From Deuterostichococcus epilithicus (Eukaryota > Chlorophyta > Trebouxiophyceae > Prasiolales > Stichococcaceae): a DNA stretch of 64,000 nt. Location of the stretch: the NCBI GenBank assembly GCA_033439295.1, contig JAVTLE010000021.1, positions 3,224,009 through 3,288,008 on the forward strand, read 5' to 3'. Shown here one piece after another: positions 36,623 through 50,300 of the stretch. The notes beneath the pieces were generated by a model. The model did no database searches. It saw only the letters and a program-made list of their open reading frames with translations, and had not been told where the DNA came from. The position numbers and the translations under genes are program-made. How positions within the stretch are numbered: the first letter of the stretch is position 1; each line of letters begins with the position of its first letter.

Positions 36623-37391
36623 TGAGGTGCAAACCAGGGCTTCAGCGACTCATCCGCTGCTAAAATGGCGCTGCGCGAGGCGACAACTCATACAACAGCG
36701 AAGCGCCTTCAATGGGGCATCGCTGGGCACGCGGCTGATGCTGCAGTTTGCCAGGCGCAGCAAGCCGGCTAGCATCATCGGCGCTGCCAAATCTTTCACC
36801 CCTCGATGACGTGGCGCGGCGTAACCGCACCTCGCCAACCTGATTAACCAGTTGCTGTCCCCGCACCAACCAGATGCACCGTTGCAAGCCTCCCTTATGG
36901 CAGGTCTAAGGCATGCGGCAAGCGATTCATGTCGCATCATGGTGCGCATGGTCTGCGATCATCACTCGAGTGTGCGGTGGCAAATGGCGGACAGCGCTGC
37001 TGCTAGGAGTGCCGGCAAATGAGCCATCTGTCTGTGAAGGCGGGTGGTACATTTTCAAAGTGGAGCACTTATGAGTGATAGCCGACACTGGCTGCAATGC
37101 AAGACCTGCTCATGATCACTGCACATCCAAGAAAGCGTGAGCTGTCACCGCCACAACCGTCGTCGGCCCACAGGCGAGGCATATGCAAGGCTGAATTAGC
37201 CCAGCCCGCCTGGCAGTGAAGGAGCTTCAATGCCGCGGTCTGCAGCCCCTGGACTTCACCCAAAGGACAGGCAAGGCCCCGGCAAGGCCCTGTGCAAACA
37301 GCAGGTGCGATTTAAGCTTTCGTGTATTATGATAGCTGCGGCACTTTCAAGGATCTAACTGTCAGTCTCGGGCTCGCGACAGCTTCAAGCA
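36623..37391. other. Upstream region of the NUMOD3 gene, before the tRNA
   Basis: About 770 bp, presumably with the NUMOD3 gene promoter. No coding segment or known element was recognised. Confidence 0.45.
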
Positions 37392-37494
37392 CCGGCAATA
37401 GCTCAGTGGTAGAGCGCGCGACTGTAGATTTGCATTCCCATCCCTCTGGGCAGTGGTTATCGTGCGGTCCCTGGTTCGATCCCGGGTTGCCGGA
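37392..37494 (+). tRNA. tRNA-Tyr (anticodon GTA) with a 31-nt intron
   Basis: Acceptor stem CCGGCAA (37392-37398) pairs with TTGCCGG (37487-37493), with A73 at 37494. The D arm contains GCTC...GAGC. The anticodon stem CGCGA pairs with TCGTG around loop CTGTAGA, giving anticodon GTA at 37424-37426. The T arm is CCTGG-TTCGATC-CCGGG. The intron 37428-37458 lies one base 3' of the anticodon, the canonical position for eukaryotic nuclear tRNA-Tyr introns, which are removed by the tRNA splicing endonuclease. The C1-G72 pair is a tyrosine identity element in eukaryotes. All stems pair, with a few G-U pairs, so the gene looks functional. Confidence 0.97.
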
Positions 37495-37500
37495 TGCACG

Positions 37501-37504
37501 TTTT
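37501..37504 (+). terminator. RNA polymerase III terminator
   Basis: A TTTT run begins 7 bp after the tRNA-Tyr discriminator base, the usual position and form of a Pol III stop. Confidence 0.75.
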
Positions 37505-38380
37505 GCCAAGTTTGGTGATACTGCATAATAGTGGGTGCAGTGCAGTGCAGTTCCAACCGCACCTGCGCTGTAGCAGAAAGTCTTTCTCAGCATTGCAACT
37601 TGGACGCGCCAAAACAATCCTGCAAACAACAATCCATGTAGGACAATACAGCACTCACGCACCCACCTGTGAAGTGAGCTCTGCAGGAGCGCACGTTAAG
37701 TCAACACGCAACAGATATGTGTCGATCGGCATCTCTGGCTGCAGAGGTGCAGTAGGCGAGGGCAGAGGTTCGTGAAATCCCAGTCAGTTCAGGCGGCAAG
37801 AACCGCGGAAATTACCCGCCCTGGAGTACATCGGGTGCTGACTCCCAGCGCGACTTCCATACTGAAGGCCATTCATGAGGTTGCATAGTGCTGCGTTGAT
37901 GCGCCTCTGATTGCATCACAGCTGTGCTGTGGAATCCGCCAGCTTCCGACACGGGCCGTGGATTCAGATTTGCATCCAGAGCATGCCAGCTACCGTGGAG
38001 GTTGAACACAGCTAGCTTGAGCCCACCACGGCAGCGGTTTCATCTTTGGTCGTCACTGCTGCTGAGTCAGCGCGAGTGTCACTGCGTGACCGCTTCGAGA
38101 CGGGAGGCTGTTATTGCTGACAATTTCAGAACAGCACTCGGCGTCTGTGCAAGCAAAGTCAAGTTGCTATATATATCGATCGGCATGCACCTGAATCAGC
38201 GGTAGCTAGGCGAGACTGCAGACGTGCTCGGCACGCGCTACTTATCACTGCCATCACAAAGCATCGCTTCCAGCACGTCCCGGTGTTGAGCTCTGCCGCC
38301 ACAGAGCGGCTGGCACGAGCATGAATTAGCCTTCATGCGTCGCTGGCGGCGTTAGCGCCGGCCGGCGCCGCAGAGGCACC
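37505..38380. other. Upstream region of TAF2
   Basis: About 880 bp between the tRNA and the TAF2 start. It should hold the TAF2 promoter. No named element was recognised. Confidence 0.45.
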
Positions 38381-41300
38381 ATGAACACGGCGCCGACGGC
38401 ACTGTACCAGCGGCTGGTCCTTGACGTTGATATCCCAGCGCGGCGGCTGAGCGGGTGCGTAGCATGTCTATCTGTGGCACAGCAAGGAGGTTCTGTTTCC
38501 ATGTCCGCCTGCAGGAGCCATCCCTGGCCACTGCCATGCGCTGTGCATCGCGGCCATGCACCTGGCACACTCCTCATTACCATGTATCACCTCTGCTTAC
38601 AGTACTGTTTCGCCTGGATCAGAACCCATCTGATCCACAGGCATCCACCTGCCTTTTCGGTTGCAGGTACACGGAGCTGCTGGTCGCCTGCACACCGGGT
38701 GCCGCTTCCGTTGGGCTGCACGCTTTAGGTCTGACGGTCTCACGGGTGGAGGTGGATGGCGCGGAGGCGGCCTTCAGCCTGCGGCCCCCGCTGTCGGAGC
38801 CGCCAGCAGGCGGTGACTGGCCCGCTCCTCAACTATCATAAGTTCTCCTGGCTGAGCGGCACCGCAATGGGGAAACTGTCTTCCTGGGCACACAACCCCG
38901 CCTTAGTGACAGCATGCGGCCAAGTCCGCTGCGGACCCAGACGGCGCATAGGTTGCCATGCAAGGCCACTTCGGGCTGCTTCGCTTGTCAGCTACGTCAG
39001 GACACTTGCGGCAGGGGGCGCCTGCCGCAGTGCCACGATGACAGGGGCAGCAGCACACCAGCTGCCAATGCCGCTGCTGCTGCTGCTGCTGTCTCTGCCG
39101 CGGACGCTGCCCTCGGCTTTACTGTGCTGTGGAGCGTTGCTGCCCCACATTGATTTGCTGCAGGTTAAGCAGACCAGCTTGATTGAAGCTCGGCCAGTTC
39201 ATGATGGCAACAACACCAGATCGCAGCTGTCCGATTTCACGGCTGTATGGCTCGTATGCATGCTGCTTGGGTCATGGCAGATGCTGCAGGCGGGCGGGTG
39301 GCACTCTTAACCATGCTGACTGCCTGACAATCAGTTTCGGCACCCCGGGTTGATTTATATCATCATTTAATGCATGCAGGAGATGGCGCTGCAGGAACTA
39401 CAGCCGCACTGGCGGCAGAGCACCACTACTTCCGCTACCAGGCGGCGCTGCAGCGGGAAGCAGAACCTGAGTTGACCATCCAGCTTCCTACCGCCAGTTC
39501 CATGGCGTCGGACGCCGCTGCATCGGCGCCCGCCGATGCGGCGGCAGGCGGCCCCGACGGTGCGCGGCACACAGCGGTATTTCGAATGCTGTTTGTAACC
39601 GTGACAAACCCAAGGCCGCGCCTGGCGACGCATCCGACCTTATCCTTCCATGAGCTCGCCATTTCACGCAGCCGCTGCGCCGCCTCGGGCAGTACTATGC
39701 ACAAGGTCACGGCCTGGTCCTAGACCACGAACCTACAAAGCCTCTCCTGACGCCCTTCCATAGGCGCCGCGGCGCCAGCCGTCAGCGACCCCAACGCAGC
39801 GAAGCCAGGCGCTGCAGAGCTGGAAGCTGCAGCGGAGCCGGGCGCGGCGAAGCCGAAAGCCGTCAAGCAAGAGGTCGGGTTCAGGGAGCCAGAGCCGCCG
39901 CAGCGGCGGCTGCGGGTGCGGGTGCACTACGGGGTGGCTGACCCCGCGTGCGGTATCCGCTTCTGGGGCGCCTACGCGAGCACAGACGCGCAGGTGAGAC
40001 GGGGTTCAGGGTTTAAAGACGGCAGCAGGTGCTGCGTGCACACTCGTCTGTGCTGCGGCCTCGCGTGGCAGTCGGGTGGGGATTCGGGAGCCGGAGCGCC
40101 CACCCTCTGCTGCGTTCACCTCCTACAGCCTGCCATGCAGATGCCGTCCGAGGATGCTATCTACGTGAGGGCGCATTCGCCACCTACTTCTTCGAGCAGC
40201 ATGGACTCTGACCCTGAAACTTCGCATGCAGCTGCGGCGGGCGAGGGCGTGGCTGCCGTGCGTGGACTCGCCCGGCGTCGGCTGCCCCTGGGACATGGCC
40301 TTCACCGTGGGCCGGTGCGCCCAATTTCTGTTTCGTGGTGCCTTGGCAGGTCCTCCGTTTGTGAGGCATCTGCCGAGCGGCCTGCCCACTCTGGCAGAGG
40401 GCACAGGACTGGACAGGCCGCAGGAAGCAGCGGATACCTGCAGCAAACGATGCGCCAACCTTGCGGGCGCAGGGATGAGACGGCAGTCGCGAGCGGCACG
40501 CTGCAGAAAACCACCTGGGCGGCCGGCGGCGCGCGCAAGACCTTCCACTACAGCCAGCCGCGGTGCACGCCGCCCTGCCACCTGGCGCTGGCCATCGGTG
40601 CGCCGCCTCCAGTCTCGGCACCGATTGCCCGCGTCCTGAGCTGCCCTGACCACACCGTCGTCCTCGGAGCTGCTGCCGACGGTTCTCTGGCCTCTGGCAG
40701 TGACGCTCACGCGCCGGCGCCCTGCACCGCTGTTGGGAAGTTCCTACGACGGTGCTCCCCATGGTCGGGTCGCCTGCTGGTCAGCACGATCAGGGCCAGA
40801 GCCCGGAGCAGCTTTGGCAGTGGTGTGTCACATAATGCGCTACAAGCATGCCGTTTGCAATCGTCTGCCTTGAGCGTCAAGACAGTGTCGATCGGTTCCA
40901 CTCGGTTGCCCATGTGAAGATTCAAATTCAGGCGACCAGCCGTCTGAGGCGCTGCCAGCATGGGCGAGCTCGTCCACGCGCACCAAAGCGATTGCATCTG
41001 CTGGGGCCCCATGACAACATGTGCCGAGGTCCCCTCCGATCGTGTGAACTAAATACTGTCTGGTTTTTCCAAGCCCAGACCCCTTCGCCCTGGCCCTGAC
41101 GGCCGAGCGTGCCCCGGTCTCGAACTCCTTCTGCCATGCCTGCCCAGGACCCTTTACCACGATGCCGATGGCGTTCCCGGGCAAGCCGCTGACGGCGGGC
41201 TCGGCGGCGGACTCCGAAGACGCCGACACCGTCGCCGCCAACGCCGTGCTCACGCACTTCGTGCCCGCGGGTGCGCCTCTCGTGTGGGTGCATCGAGGCG

Positions 41301-44300
41301 GTCGGACACGCAGTGTGGGATGTGGGCCGGGGCGACATCTCCTAATCAGATCAACCTAAATGCGCAAGCACAGGGACACTCCGCAGATGAGCGCCACGGC
41401 CAAGCGCGTATGTCACCTGCCTGCCATCACCAAGAGCATGAGGAAGCCCCACGTCGCTTGTCACCGTGCGGCAGAGATGGGCAAGGCGGGGACAGGCGGC
41501 GCGGCGGCGCGCAGCCGACGCGCGGCGCTGGCGCCAACGCCTGCGGCGCGGGATGATGCCCCGGCGGCCGCCTCGGAGCACACCGCGGCCTTCACGCCGC
41601 TGGCGTTTGCATTTTTCGAGGAGGCCCTGGGGTCGAAGTTCCCACACGCAAGCTTCCAGCAGGCGCGTCGGAAGAAAAGTCATGAGCTGGAGATTTCATA
41701 GGGGTGGCCTCGAGCAGGGTTTTGCAGCGGCACACGCACGCTGTGGAAGCTGCTGGCCCTGTCCACACACCTGATGCGCCAAGGTGATGCAGACACGAAT
41801 CTGGATCCAGAGCAGTGCCTTTGCCAGCAGGTGTTTCTGCCGGCAGACGCCACGACCTGCCTGGCGGCACCAGCGGCAGCCATGCACACGCTCAGCGCCG
41901 AGCTGCTGGTCTACATGCGCACCATCGACCAGGTGGGAGATTGTGAATTGGATTCCCTTGCTACGTTCTGCCAGTGCCTGTCTGTCGTCAACATTCGGAT
42001 TCAAAAGGCAAACATTGCCCGCAGGCGATCGAGGCGCGGCGCAGCATCGCGGCGGCGCTGGCGCGCCAGTGGTTTGGCATGTTCATGCGGCCGCGGGCGC
42101 CGGCAGACGCGTGGCTGCTGGCGGGGCTTGCCGGCTGGCTGGAGGGCCAGTTCGTGCGCACCTTCCAGGGCGCCAACGAGCTGCAGTACAGGTGCTTATG
42201 AACAGTAGCACCTGTCAGCAATGCCCAAGCGAATGACGGCGCGAACGCCGAGCCGGGCTTGGCGCGTCGCGAGTCGCGCCGTCGCCAGCGTGCATACGTT
42301 TGAAGGGGTGACGTGGGCAACCCTGGGCGAAGGGGCAGACAGAGCGAGGCGGGCGAGCTCCTGCAGCAGGAGCTGCCGGGGTAATCTGAGACCCTGAACC
42401 CTGACTCGACAACAGGCGGCCACCTCCCCGCTCGTGAGCCCGGGATCGCGGCGCGGAGCGGTGCCCCTTGCCGGTGCGGCAGCCACACGGGTTAGGGTTC
42501 CGTCAGTGTCTGCGACCGCTCTGCGCCGCCGCCCCCACAGGCGCTTCAAGGAGCGAGAGGCGGTCTTCGCGCTGGACGACGGCCTGGCGCCGCCGCTGTG
42601 CCCGCTGGGGCCGCCCGCCGGCCCCTGGGGCCGCCTGCTTGGCAGTGAGGCGCTGGATCCCTCGCCCCTGGCCGCCTGGAAGGCCACCGCGGTGCGCCTA
42701 ACGAAGATATATCAATGTATCTAGTATGTGCACAGATGTTGTAGTTGCATTATCGGCCCTCATGTATGCAGCATCTGAGCAAGCGCGGGAAGCTCCAGAC
42801 TCCCTGCCTGCGGCCGCGGCCGCTGTGCTGAGCAGGTGCCGGATCATGCTCCACTAAAGGGTCGACTCCCCCAGGAGACTTCCGCCCGGCCTTACATCTA
42901 TTTTTGTAATGCAGGTTATTGGCATGCTGGAGCGGCGGGCGGGCGAGGACGCCTTCCGTAAAGTCATCGCGCACCTGGTCTTCGTTGCCTGCAACCAGTC
43001 GCCCGCAGGCGCGTGGCGCCAGGTTTTAAACAAACGAATCTGATGTTTAATGTCAACTGTTTAAAGTGGAGGCTGGGATACCTTTTCTGTCCGCAAGCTC
43101 GGTCCGCACCTGGTCTCCATTTAGGGTTTCCGCATCCTGTCTTTGGCTGCGGGTGTTCGCTGCCAAGGGCCGTCTTTCCACTTTCCAGCAGTGCCACAGC
43201 AAGCAAAATCTAGGGTGAAGGGTGTAGGGTTTATGAGGGCATGCGACAGGGCAACTCGCACCTGGGTCCTAATGTGAGGCACGCACACGAGCCAGCTCTC
43301 CTATTATGGCCAAACGCCGGCAATGGGAGCTTGCAGCTAGGCTGGCAGACCGCTTGGAACGCTGCGCACTTGCAACGTATGGCTGTGCTGCCTTACAGAG
43401 GTCAATGAATGAATTCCTTGTTCGAGCAGTGCTTCAGCTGTACAGAGGACCTTATTGGAGCGCCTCCGCTGGGCGCCGGCAGCTGGCGGCGGACGGCGCA
43501 GCACGCACGCAAGCGTCGTCTCTGCCTCGGCACCACCCCTGCATCTGAGCGATGCGACCACACGATGCAGCCTGCGCTGCCCTATAAGCCCTGTCCTGTG
43601 AACCCTGCAGACGAGCTGGCGGCTGACGGAGGGGCGCGCATGCTCAGCACGGCGGCCTTCCTGCGGGAGGTGGGCACGGCGGGCGGCTTCCGCAAGGAGG
43701 TGCCCGCCTTCGCGGCGCGCTGGGTGCACGGGCGCGGCACGCCCCGCCTCACCGCCGCTTTCGCCTACAACAGGTGCCGCTCCGGCACATCGCAGGCGTG
43801 GCTGCGCTCACCGGCCTCCGCAGCTGTTTGGCCAGCGCAGAGGATCGGTCTCTTCGCGGCGCGGCTATGCACACTGGCCTTTGTGGCTTATCAGTCGGCG
43901 CAGGCGACCGGTCGCCCCTCCGTTGGCCATCTTCCAGGGTAAACGCACAGCATGACAGATGGATGGCCCGGCCGCACCCCCAGCTCCTTGCATGCCTGGC
44001 TGGCGGCGGGCAGCTGCCACCGTCTGCAGGTGACTCGGTCAGCGCTGCAGGCGGCTCTCGTTATCGTATGATAGATATGCTGACATCGCCCCTGGGTGTG
44101 CCCTGCCGGCAGGAAGCAGAGACATACATTTTTATTCTCCTTGGCAGGAAGCGCAACAACGTGGAGCTGGCGGTGCGGCAGAGCGGCAGCGAGGCGGCAC
44201 GCCGCGGCGCCGAGCGCGCCGCCACCGCCGGCGGCGACTCCTCCTCAGCCTCTATCCTCAAGGCGCGCCTCTAATTATATGTTATGGAAACTTGTAAAAT

Positions 44301-47300
44301 GTCACGGCGGGGGCGTCAGAGGGCTCACTCTTTGGGGGCTAGGTCAGGGTGGATTTGAGATTAGGGTTGGCACCGATGCACAGGCTTGTGACACATGCCT
44401 GGATGTCTGCTTCACCATAGCTGGCAGCGAGGGCTCCTCCGCCTGGTTGTCAGGACGCTTTGGAATTGCACATCGGAAACGATCATGAACACGGGCGAAC
44501 AGGGCTCAATAATGCGTGTCTGTCTGGCACATTTTAGGGCGCTTGTGGTGCCGCATATCAGTCTTGAATTCTGTCACTTCATGTCCGCCTTACTGGTTCA
44601 TCGCGAGTGATTTTGCCTGCGCACTCTAATTGCGTCTTATTCTACCATCACCATCTCCCCCTTCCCTCTCTCGCTGCCGGCGGTGCTGCACGAGCTGCAG
44701 AGCACCGTTGAGTCACGCGCTGGAGAACTCTGGAACCTGAGCTTTGAGAACAACCGACAGACCTGTCTCTCTCCCCTATCACTGCCAACAAGTAGTGGTG
44801 CGGGAGCTGGACAGCATGGCGGAGCACGCATTACGCCAATGCTGACCTCCAAAGCCCCCATCTCATTCAGTCTCTTGACATCCTCCCCTGCTCTCGAGGC
44901 ACAGGTGGTGGTGCGGGAGCTGGACGGCACAGTGGAGCACGCGCTGCACGTGGGGCGGCAGCCACTGGCGCTGGGACGCTTCAAGGTGGCCACCCGCCCC
45001 AGCGCCTGGGTGCGCCGCCCCAAGCGCAAGCCGCAGCCGGGGGAGGACACCGCGCTGGCCGCCGAGTCCGACGGTGCGCTGTTGCTGGTTGAATTTAGGC
45101 GCCCGACCCACCGGCACATTGAAGCCGGTGCACAAGAGCGGCCGAGCCGCACTGCAGGGTTTTGCCCCGACCATGCTGGCAGTGCCTGGCGGCTCGGCGG
45201 CGCGGTTAGCGTGGGATCAGTTGTGCGCACAGCGCGTTGCAGTGGTCGTGGTCGCCACCAGGGGGCCGGAGCACTGCCCCAAGGCGGGGCCGGCCATTTT
45301 CGTGGCAAGCGCGTGCTGACGCGTGCACAGGGACGCCATACGACCCGGAGAAACCGCCAAGGGCCAGCATGGTGTCAAGCTTTGATTCTGATCTCCGACC
45401 CTCCCATGCGCCGCAGTGATGCTCGGCAAGTGCCCCATCTACTGGGTGCGCATAGACCCCAGCGGCGACTGGCTGGCGCCCGCGGCCGTGCAGCAGCCGC
45501 CACACATGTGGGGGCACCAGCTGCTGCGCTCCCGCGAGGTGCGACCTGTCGCCGGACGGACTGCGCAATGCATCACAACCGTGACTGTGGAAATCGTTAC
45601 CGGGCCTTCACACGGCCTTCTCACCCCTCCCATCGCCGCGTGGGACCCACTCCTCGCAGCGGCTCAGTGGACAGGGTGGGCAGTGGGGCAGCGACTGCAC
45701 CATGCGTGTCTCGTCATCGGCATGTTATTGACCAGCAGCTGCCCTTGCACACATCGGATCGAGACCAGGCCAGCCGCCTGCTGCCCATGCAACTGGCTGC
45801 AGAGCAGCTGCTGCCGCGCCGGTCAGTCAGCACAGACAATACCATCTCACTCGCAGCTCTTTACACCTCCACGACCCAGCCCTCCACGATTTGCAACGTC
45901 CCAGTCCAGTTCCACCGATCTGAAGGGGAGCTGTTCCCGTGCGCAGGTGCCTGCGCAGGCGGCGGCCGCGGCGGCGCTGCGGGCGCCGGGCGCGGCGGCG
46001 GCACTCACGCCCGGCGGCGTCGGCGCTCTGAAGGAAGCCCTAGCCAGCGACAAGGTGTACTGCCGGGTGCGCGCTGACTGCGCTGCCGCGCTGGCGGTCT
46101 GCGCCGGCCAGCCCGTCAACCCCAGCGGTGCGTCTGAGTCACACATGGACCAGTGACGCGTGTGTGCCTCGCCCCCTTGGTAGAGCTATGTGGGGCCACG
46201 CACATACGAGCCTTAATGTCCGTCCACATCGGCCCTGATTGTCTTTATGAAAGAATCAGGACCGATGTGGACCGACATTGAGACTCGTATATGCCCTGGC
46301 CTCTCATCACCTTATGTGTGTCGAAAATTCCTATGCCTGCTTTTCTTGCCTGCTGCCAGTATGAGCGCCCTACGCAGTGCAGGAGCAACAGAATGCAACG
46401 CTGGCTAGGCATGCCAGTCTTTGCGCACATCCACCTCGCCAAAGTTCTGAGGTTTGCATCTCTGTAGGCCTGGCGCTGCTGCTGAAGCACCATGCAACGG
46501 GCACCGGCTTGGCGGGCGGCCCCAAGCCAGTTGCATACACCGACCTGGCCGACTACTTCGTCACACAGGCAAGCAATTGCCGGTGCCTGTCGTGCAGCAA
46601 CTCCAGACGACCCGCCGCGTTACCTACAGCCGGCACCACTGCCTGAAATGTATGCCCGGGGAGGCATCGGGCACTTGCTGCGCCGCTGTACAGGCACGCT
46701 TGCCCTGGCTGGAGTGCCGGGAGCGCAGGTCAACAGTCCATTGTGCCGGCTTGTGGACAACCAGAATCATCTTCAAAAAGCCAACGCGCAGGATGTGCTA
46801 CCCCACTCTGCGCAGGGAGTTGCGAGGGCGCTGGCGCTCACGCGCGACCGGCTGGGGCGGTCGTCGCCGGAGGCGGTCGCGGCACTGCTGGCGGCACTGA
46901 AGCACGCCGACAATGGCGGCAACCCCTGGGACGACTCAGGCATGGTTGCGGCCCACCTGGAAGCCCTGGGGCACTTGGCGCCTGCGTCCCCAGAGGTGGG
47001 GGTGATGTGCGACATTTCTGGTCAAATTCACCCCTGTAGTCAGCACTTCTGCAGTGCGCAGCCGGGCTACCCGACCCAACGGGTGAGACGGCGACTCGCT
47101 GACGCTGCCCCAGAGCCTGATGCTTTCTGGCCTGAATCTTTGTCCGGCCCGCAACACGTGCAGCCAGCGGCTCTGGGGCAGCAGACGAGGGCTGGCTAGT
47201 GGGGCCTGCAGCTGCACCAATTGATGAGGTGTTGCATCCGACCCGGATTGTGGGCTGCATGTAGCTCTGACCGCCTCATCATATGCGGTGCTGACGAAGT

Positions 47301-50300
47301 GGATGAACTGTCAGCGGGCCCAAGGGTGTTGAGAGATCCTTTAATGGTGCTGGTCCCATGTTCGAGCACCTCCCAGGAAGCTGCGGCAGATACCGCCGCC
47401 AGTGGTGCAGCCGCTGGTCACGGTGCAGCAGCGGGCGCCGGCGCCCGGGGCAGTGCTGACCGCAGACTGGCCCCAGGCCAGGCCAGGCCACGTCAGGCCT
47501 GAACGCTGACACGCCGGTCCTCAGCACCTCACCGCAACTGCGAGCCGCGCTGCAGGTCATGCAGCGGCTCGTGAAGGCCCTGCAGCGGGCGCTGGCGCGG
47601 GAGGCGGTGCTTCCCAGCGTGGGCTCCGCCGTCGGCTGCGCCGCCATCGGCTCGCTCGCACGCCTGGCCGCCGGCTGCGGCGACGTCGCTGCCGTCACCC
47701 CCAGGCGCGGCCGTTCGCCATGCTGCCTTGAGGCTTGCAACGGCCAAGTGGCTGAGCTTGCCTGTGGGCGACCCACCGATGTTTGTGCTGTGCGCGGAGC
47801 CAGTCAAGGTGCAAGGCTCGAAACTGCCGCATCCGCAGTCGTTCTTACCCACTGCCTGCTGCTCCGCGACTGCGCCTGACCTTGCGCCAGCATGCGCATC
47901 GCACCTTGCACAATGGCCGCGACTAGATAGCAGCAAGCCGCAGCAGCCCGATCAGGAATGTCTTCCTCGGACTGTTTGCAGGCTGATCGAGGCGCTGGCG
48001 AGGTTTGCCACGCCGGCGTCGCCGCCGCCGCTGCGGCGGGCAGCGCATGACGCGCGGCTGGGCCTGGCGGCCGCGGCTGCCGGCGCAGACGCAATGCTGC
48101 GCCTTGCCCTGGACTCGGCCGCTGCAGAGGCCTCGCCTGTCGTGAGGTGCTCCTCAGCGAAAGGACTTGCATCGTAATTGAAGCCCCTTTACACTGCGGT
48201 GGTGTTCCCTTCGCCATTAGCTGTGTGTTTTGCAATCGATGTTGTCAGACAAGCCACCGCTGCTTGGCTCTCATCTCGTCCCTCTCCCGGAGGTCGACCC
48301 TGCTTGCCGCAGGTCGGCGATCCTGCACAGCGCGCTGATGCGGCTGCCGCATGATGCGGCAGAGCGGCCCGCCGTCGCGGCGGGGCCCACCCACAATCAC
48401 GCAGCAACGCCGGCGGCGGGAGCCGATGCAGATGCGGGCGCGCCGACAGCTTCACCCGACGCGGCAGCTCCAGCGGCGCAGGCGGCGTCCTCGACCCAGG
48501 CAACATCGCTAGCCACAGGTTGGTCACCTCGGTGTCTATCTGAGTAGCGGGGTTCCACGGTCCTGGATGGCAGCTGTCTCAACCGTGCAGTATGCAGCAG
48601 CCAGAACCATGTCAGTGCCTGCAGCAGAGTCATGGATCTGTTCGCACAAGCACAACAGCAGCCAGGAACCATTCTCAGCGCCACGAGCATGTCACTGAAC
48701 CGAGCCGGTTTCTCAACCTCGCAGGCTCCATCAGCGGCAGCACCCTTCGGCGGCTGGCGGCGGTGATGGCGGCCTCCGCGCATGATCCCGTGACCCGACA
48801 CGCCGCCTTCATGCTGTTGCAGGTGATCCCCGCCTCCTGCACAACATCTCTCAGTACCGCTGCACCACTCTCGTTGGCAGTGCTGCATCCCCTCTGCACT
48901 CTGCTGCAGTGCAAAGTCCAAAACCCTGCCATGGAGGCCTGCCACTGAAACCCCACTGCCGACAGCCACCGAACCATCAACCCAATACTGCCTGGCCTGG
49001 TGCACAGGCGGCGGGAGGGCAGCCGGCCACGCTGTTCCGTGAGACCGACGAGGACGATGCCTCTGCGGCAGGTGCGCAGCGGGATAAGTACTACTGATGC
49101 AGGAGTTGCTTGCAGTTGTGTCTGGCGCGAGCTGGAGGTGCTGATGACGCCCGCATGTGCATGCGCAAGACACTTGTGCGCAGTTTACTCGCCAAAATCG
49201 CGGGACAATCTGACGAACGATGCTTGTTGTGGTGCAGGCACTGGGCCAGCGGCGTCTGCAGAGACCGCCCGCCGGCCAACGGCCTCAGGGGCGGCGCCAG
49301 CCGTCAGCCGTGATAGCGGCGGCCGCCGCGGCGCAGGTCTGTCGACAGCTGCTGTAACGTCTCACATGCACGATCGACTTGGGCGGCATGCCAGACACAG
49401 ACTGGTCAGACGTGCCGACTGACGCACAAATCCTGCCAATACATCAGCATTCCAAGCGCTTGCAATGATCGCCTCTGATGTAATCGTGCGAGTCCGTCTG
49501 GAGTAGTGAGGGGCTGCAGGTAAGCCGACTAGGTAAGCCGACCGTCGTCATCCCGGCTCGCAGGCGCGGGCGGCATCAAAGTGCGTTTGCCCAGTGGCGC
49601 GGGCAGCAAGATCACGGCGTCAGCCGCCCCCGGGTCCCCGTCGCATCGCACTGCAGCAGCGATTGCTGTGGAGACCGAAGGTGGGGCCGACACCCTGAAG
49701 GGTGCAGCCCCCTGGCTGTCAGCACAGCCCATTGACCCTTCAGTGAACCTGGGCTGCTCGTGCACCGCTTTGGCCCTCTGGTGGCCAAGTGCTTGCGTGC
49801 CGTCCGCCTATTGACCCTGAGGTCCAGGAGCTTCTCAGCCCTTAGGTGTCGCACCTGCCAATGCCAGCTTCCAGCTGCCAGCCTGGGAAAGAACGTGCTT
49901 GGTTGATGCCCCGAACAGGCGAGGTGAAGTCGCGGCAGCCCATCATCATGCGGCTGGGCTCGAACAAGGCCGGCCGCACAGCGGCTACGGCCGCGGAACT
50001 GCCGCAGCCGCAGNAGCCCGCAGCGCCAGTGCGGGCGCCGGCGGCAGTGGCGCAGCCCCCAATCGCGGCGTCACCCGCTGCACCCAGGCAACTCACGCCG
50101 CCGCCCGCACCGCAGCCCGCCGGAGCGGCGGCGGCATCTGCTGGTGCGGCAGCGGCATCGCAGCAGCTGCCATCGCCCAAGGTCAAGCTCAAGTCCAAGG
50201 ATACGAGCAAAAAGAAGCAGCGCCAGGCCGGCGTGCCTCCCAGCGCCGACCCCGCCCAGCCGCAGCAGGCGCCGCAGCCGCCGCCAGCCCAGCTGCGGCT

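Noticed and set aside
42001-42200. TAF2 core as an active M1 aminopeptidase
   Set aside because: The expected HExxH is replaced by AAALARQWFG and the surrounding blocks match TAF2.
42490-44370. TTTAGGG-like words in TAF2 introns (for example near 43120 and 43220) as interstitial telomere repeats
   Set aside because: Only single or degenerate units; no tandem array.
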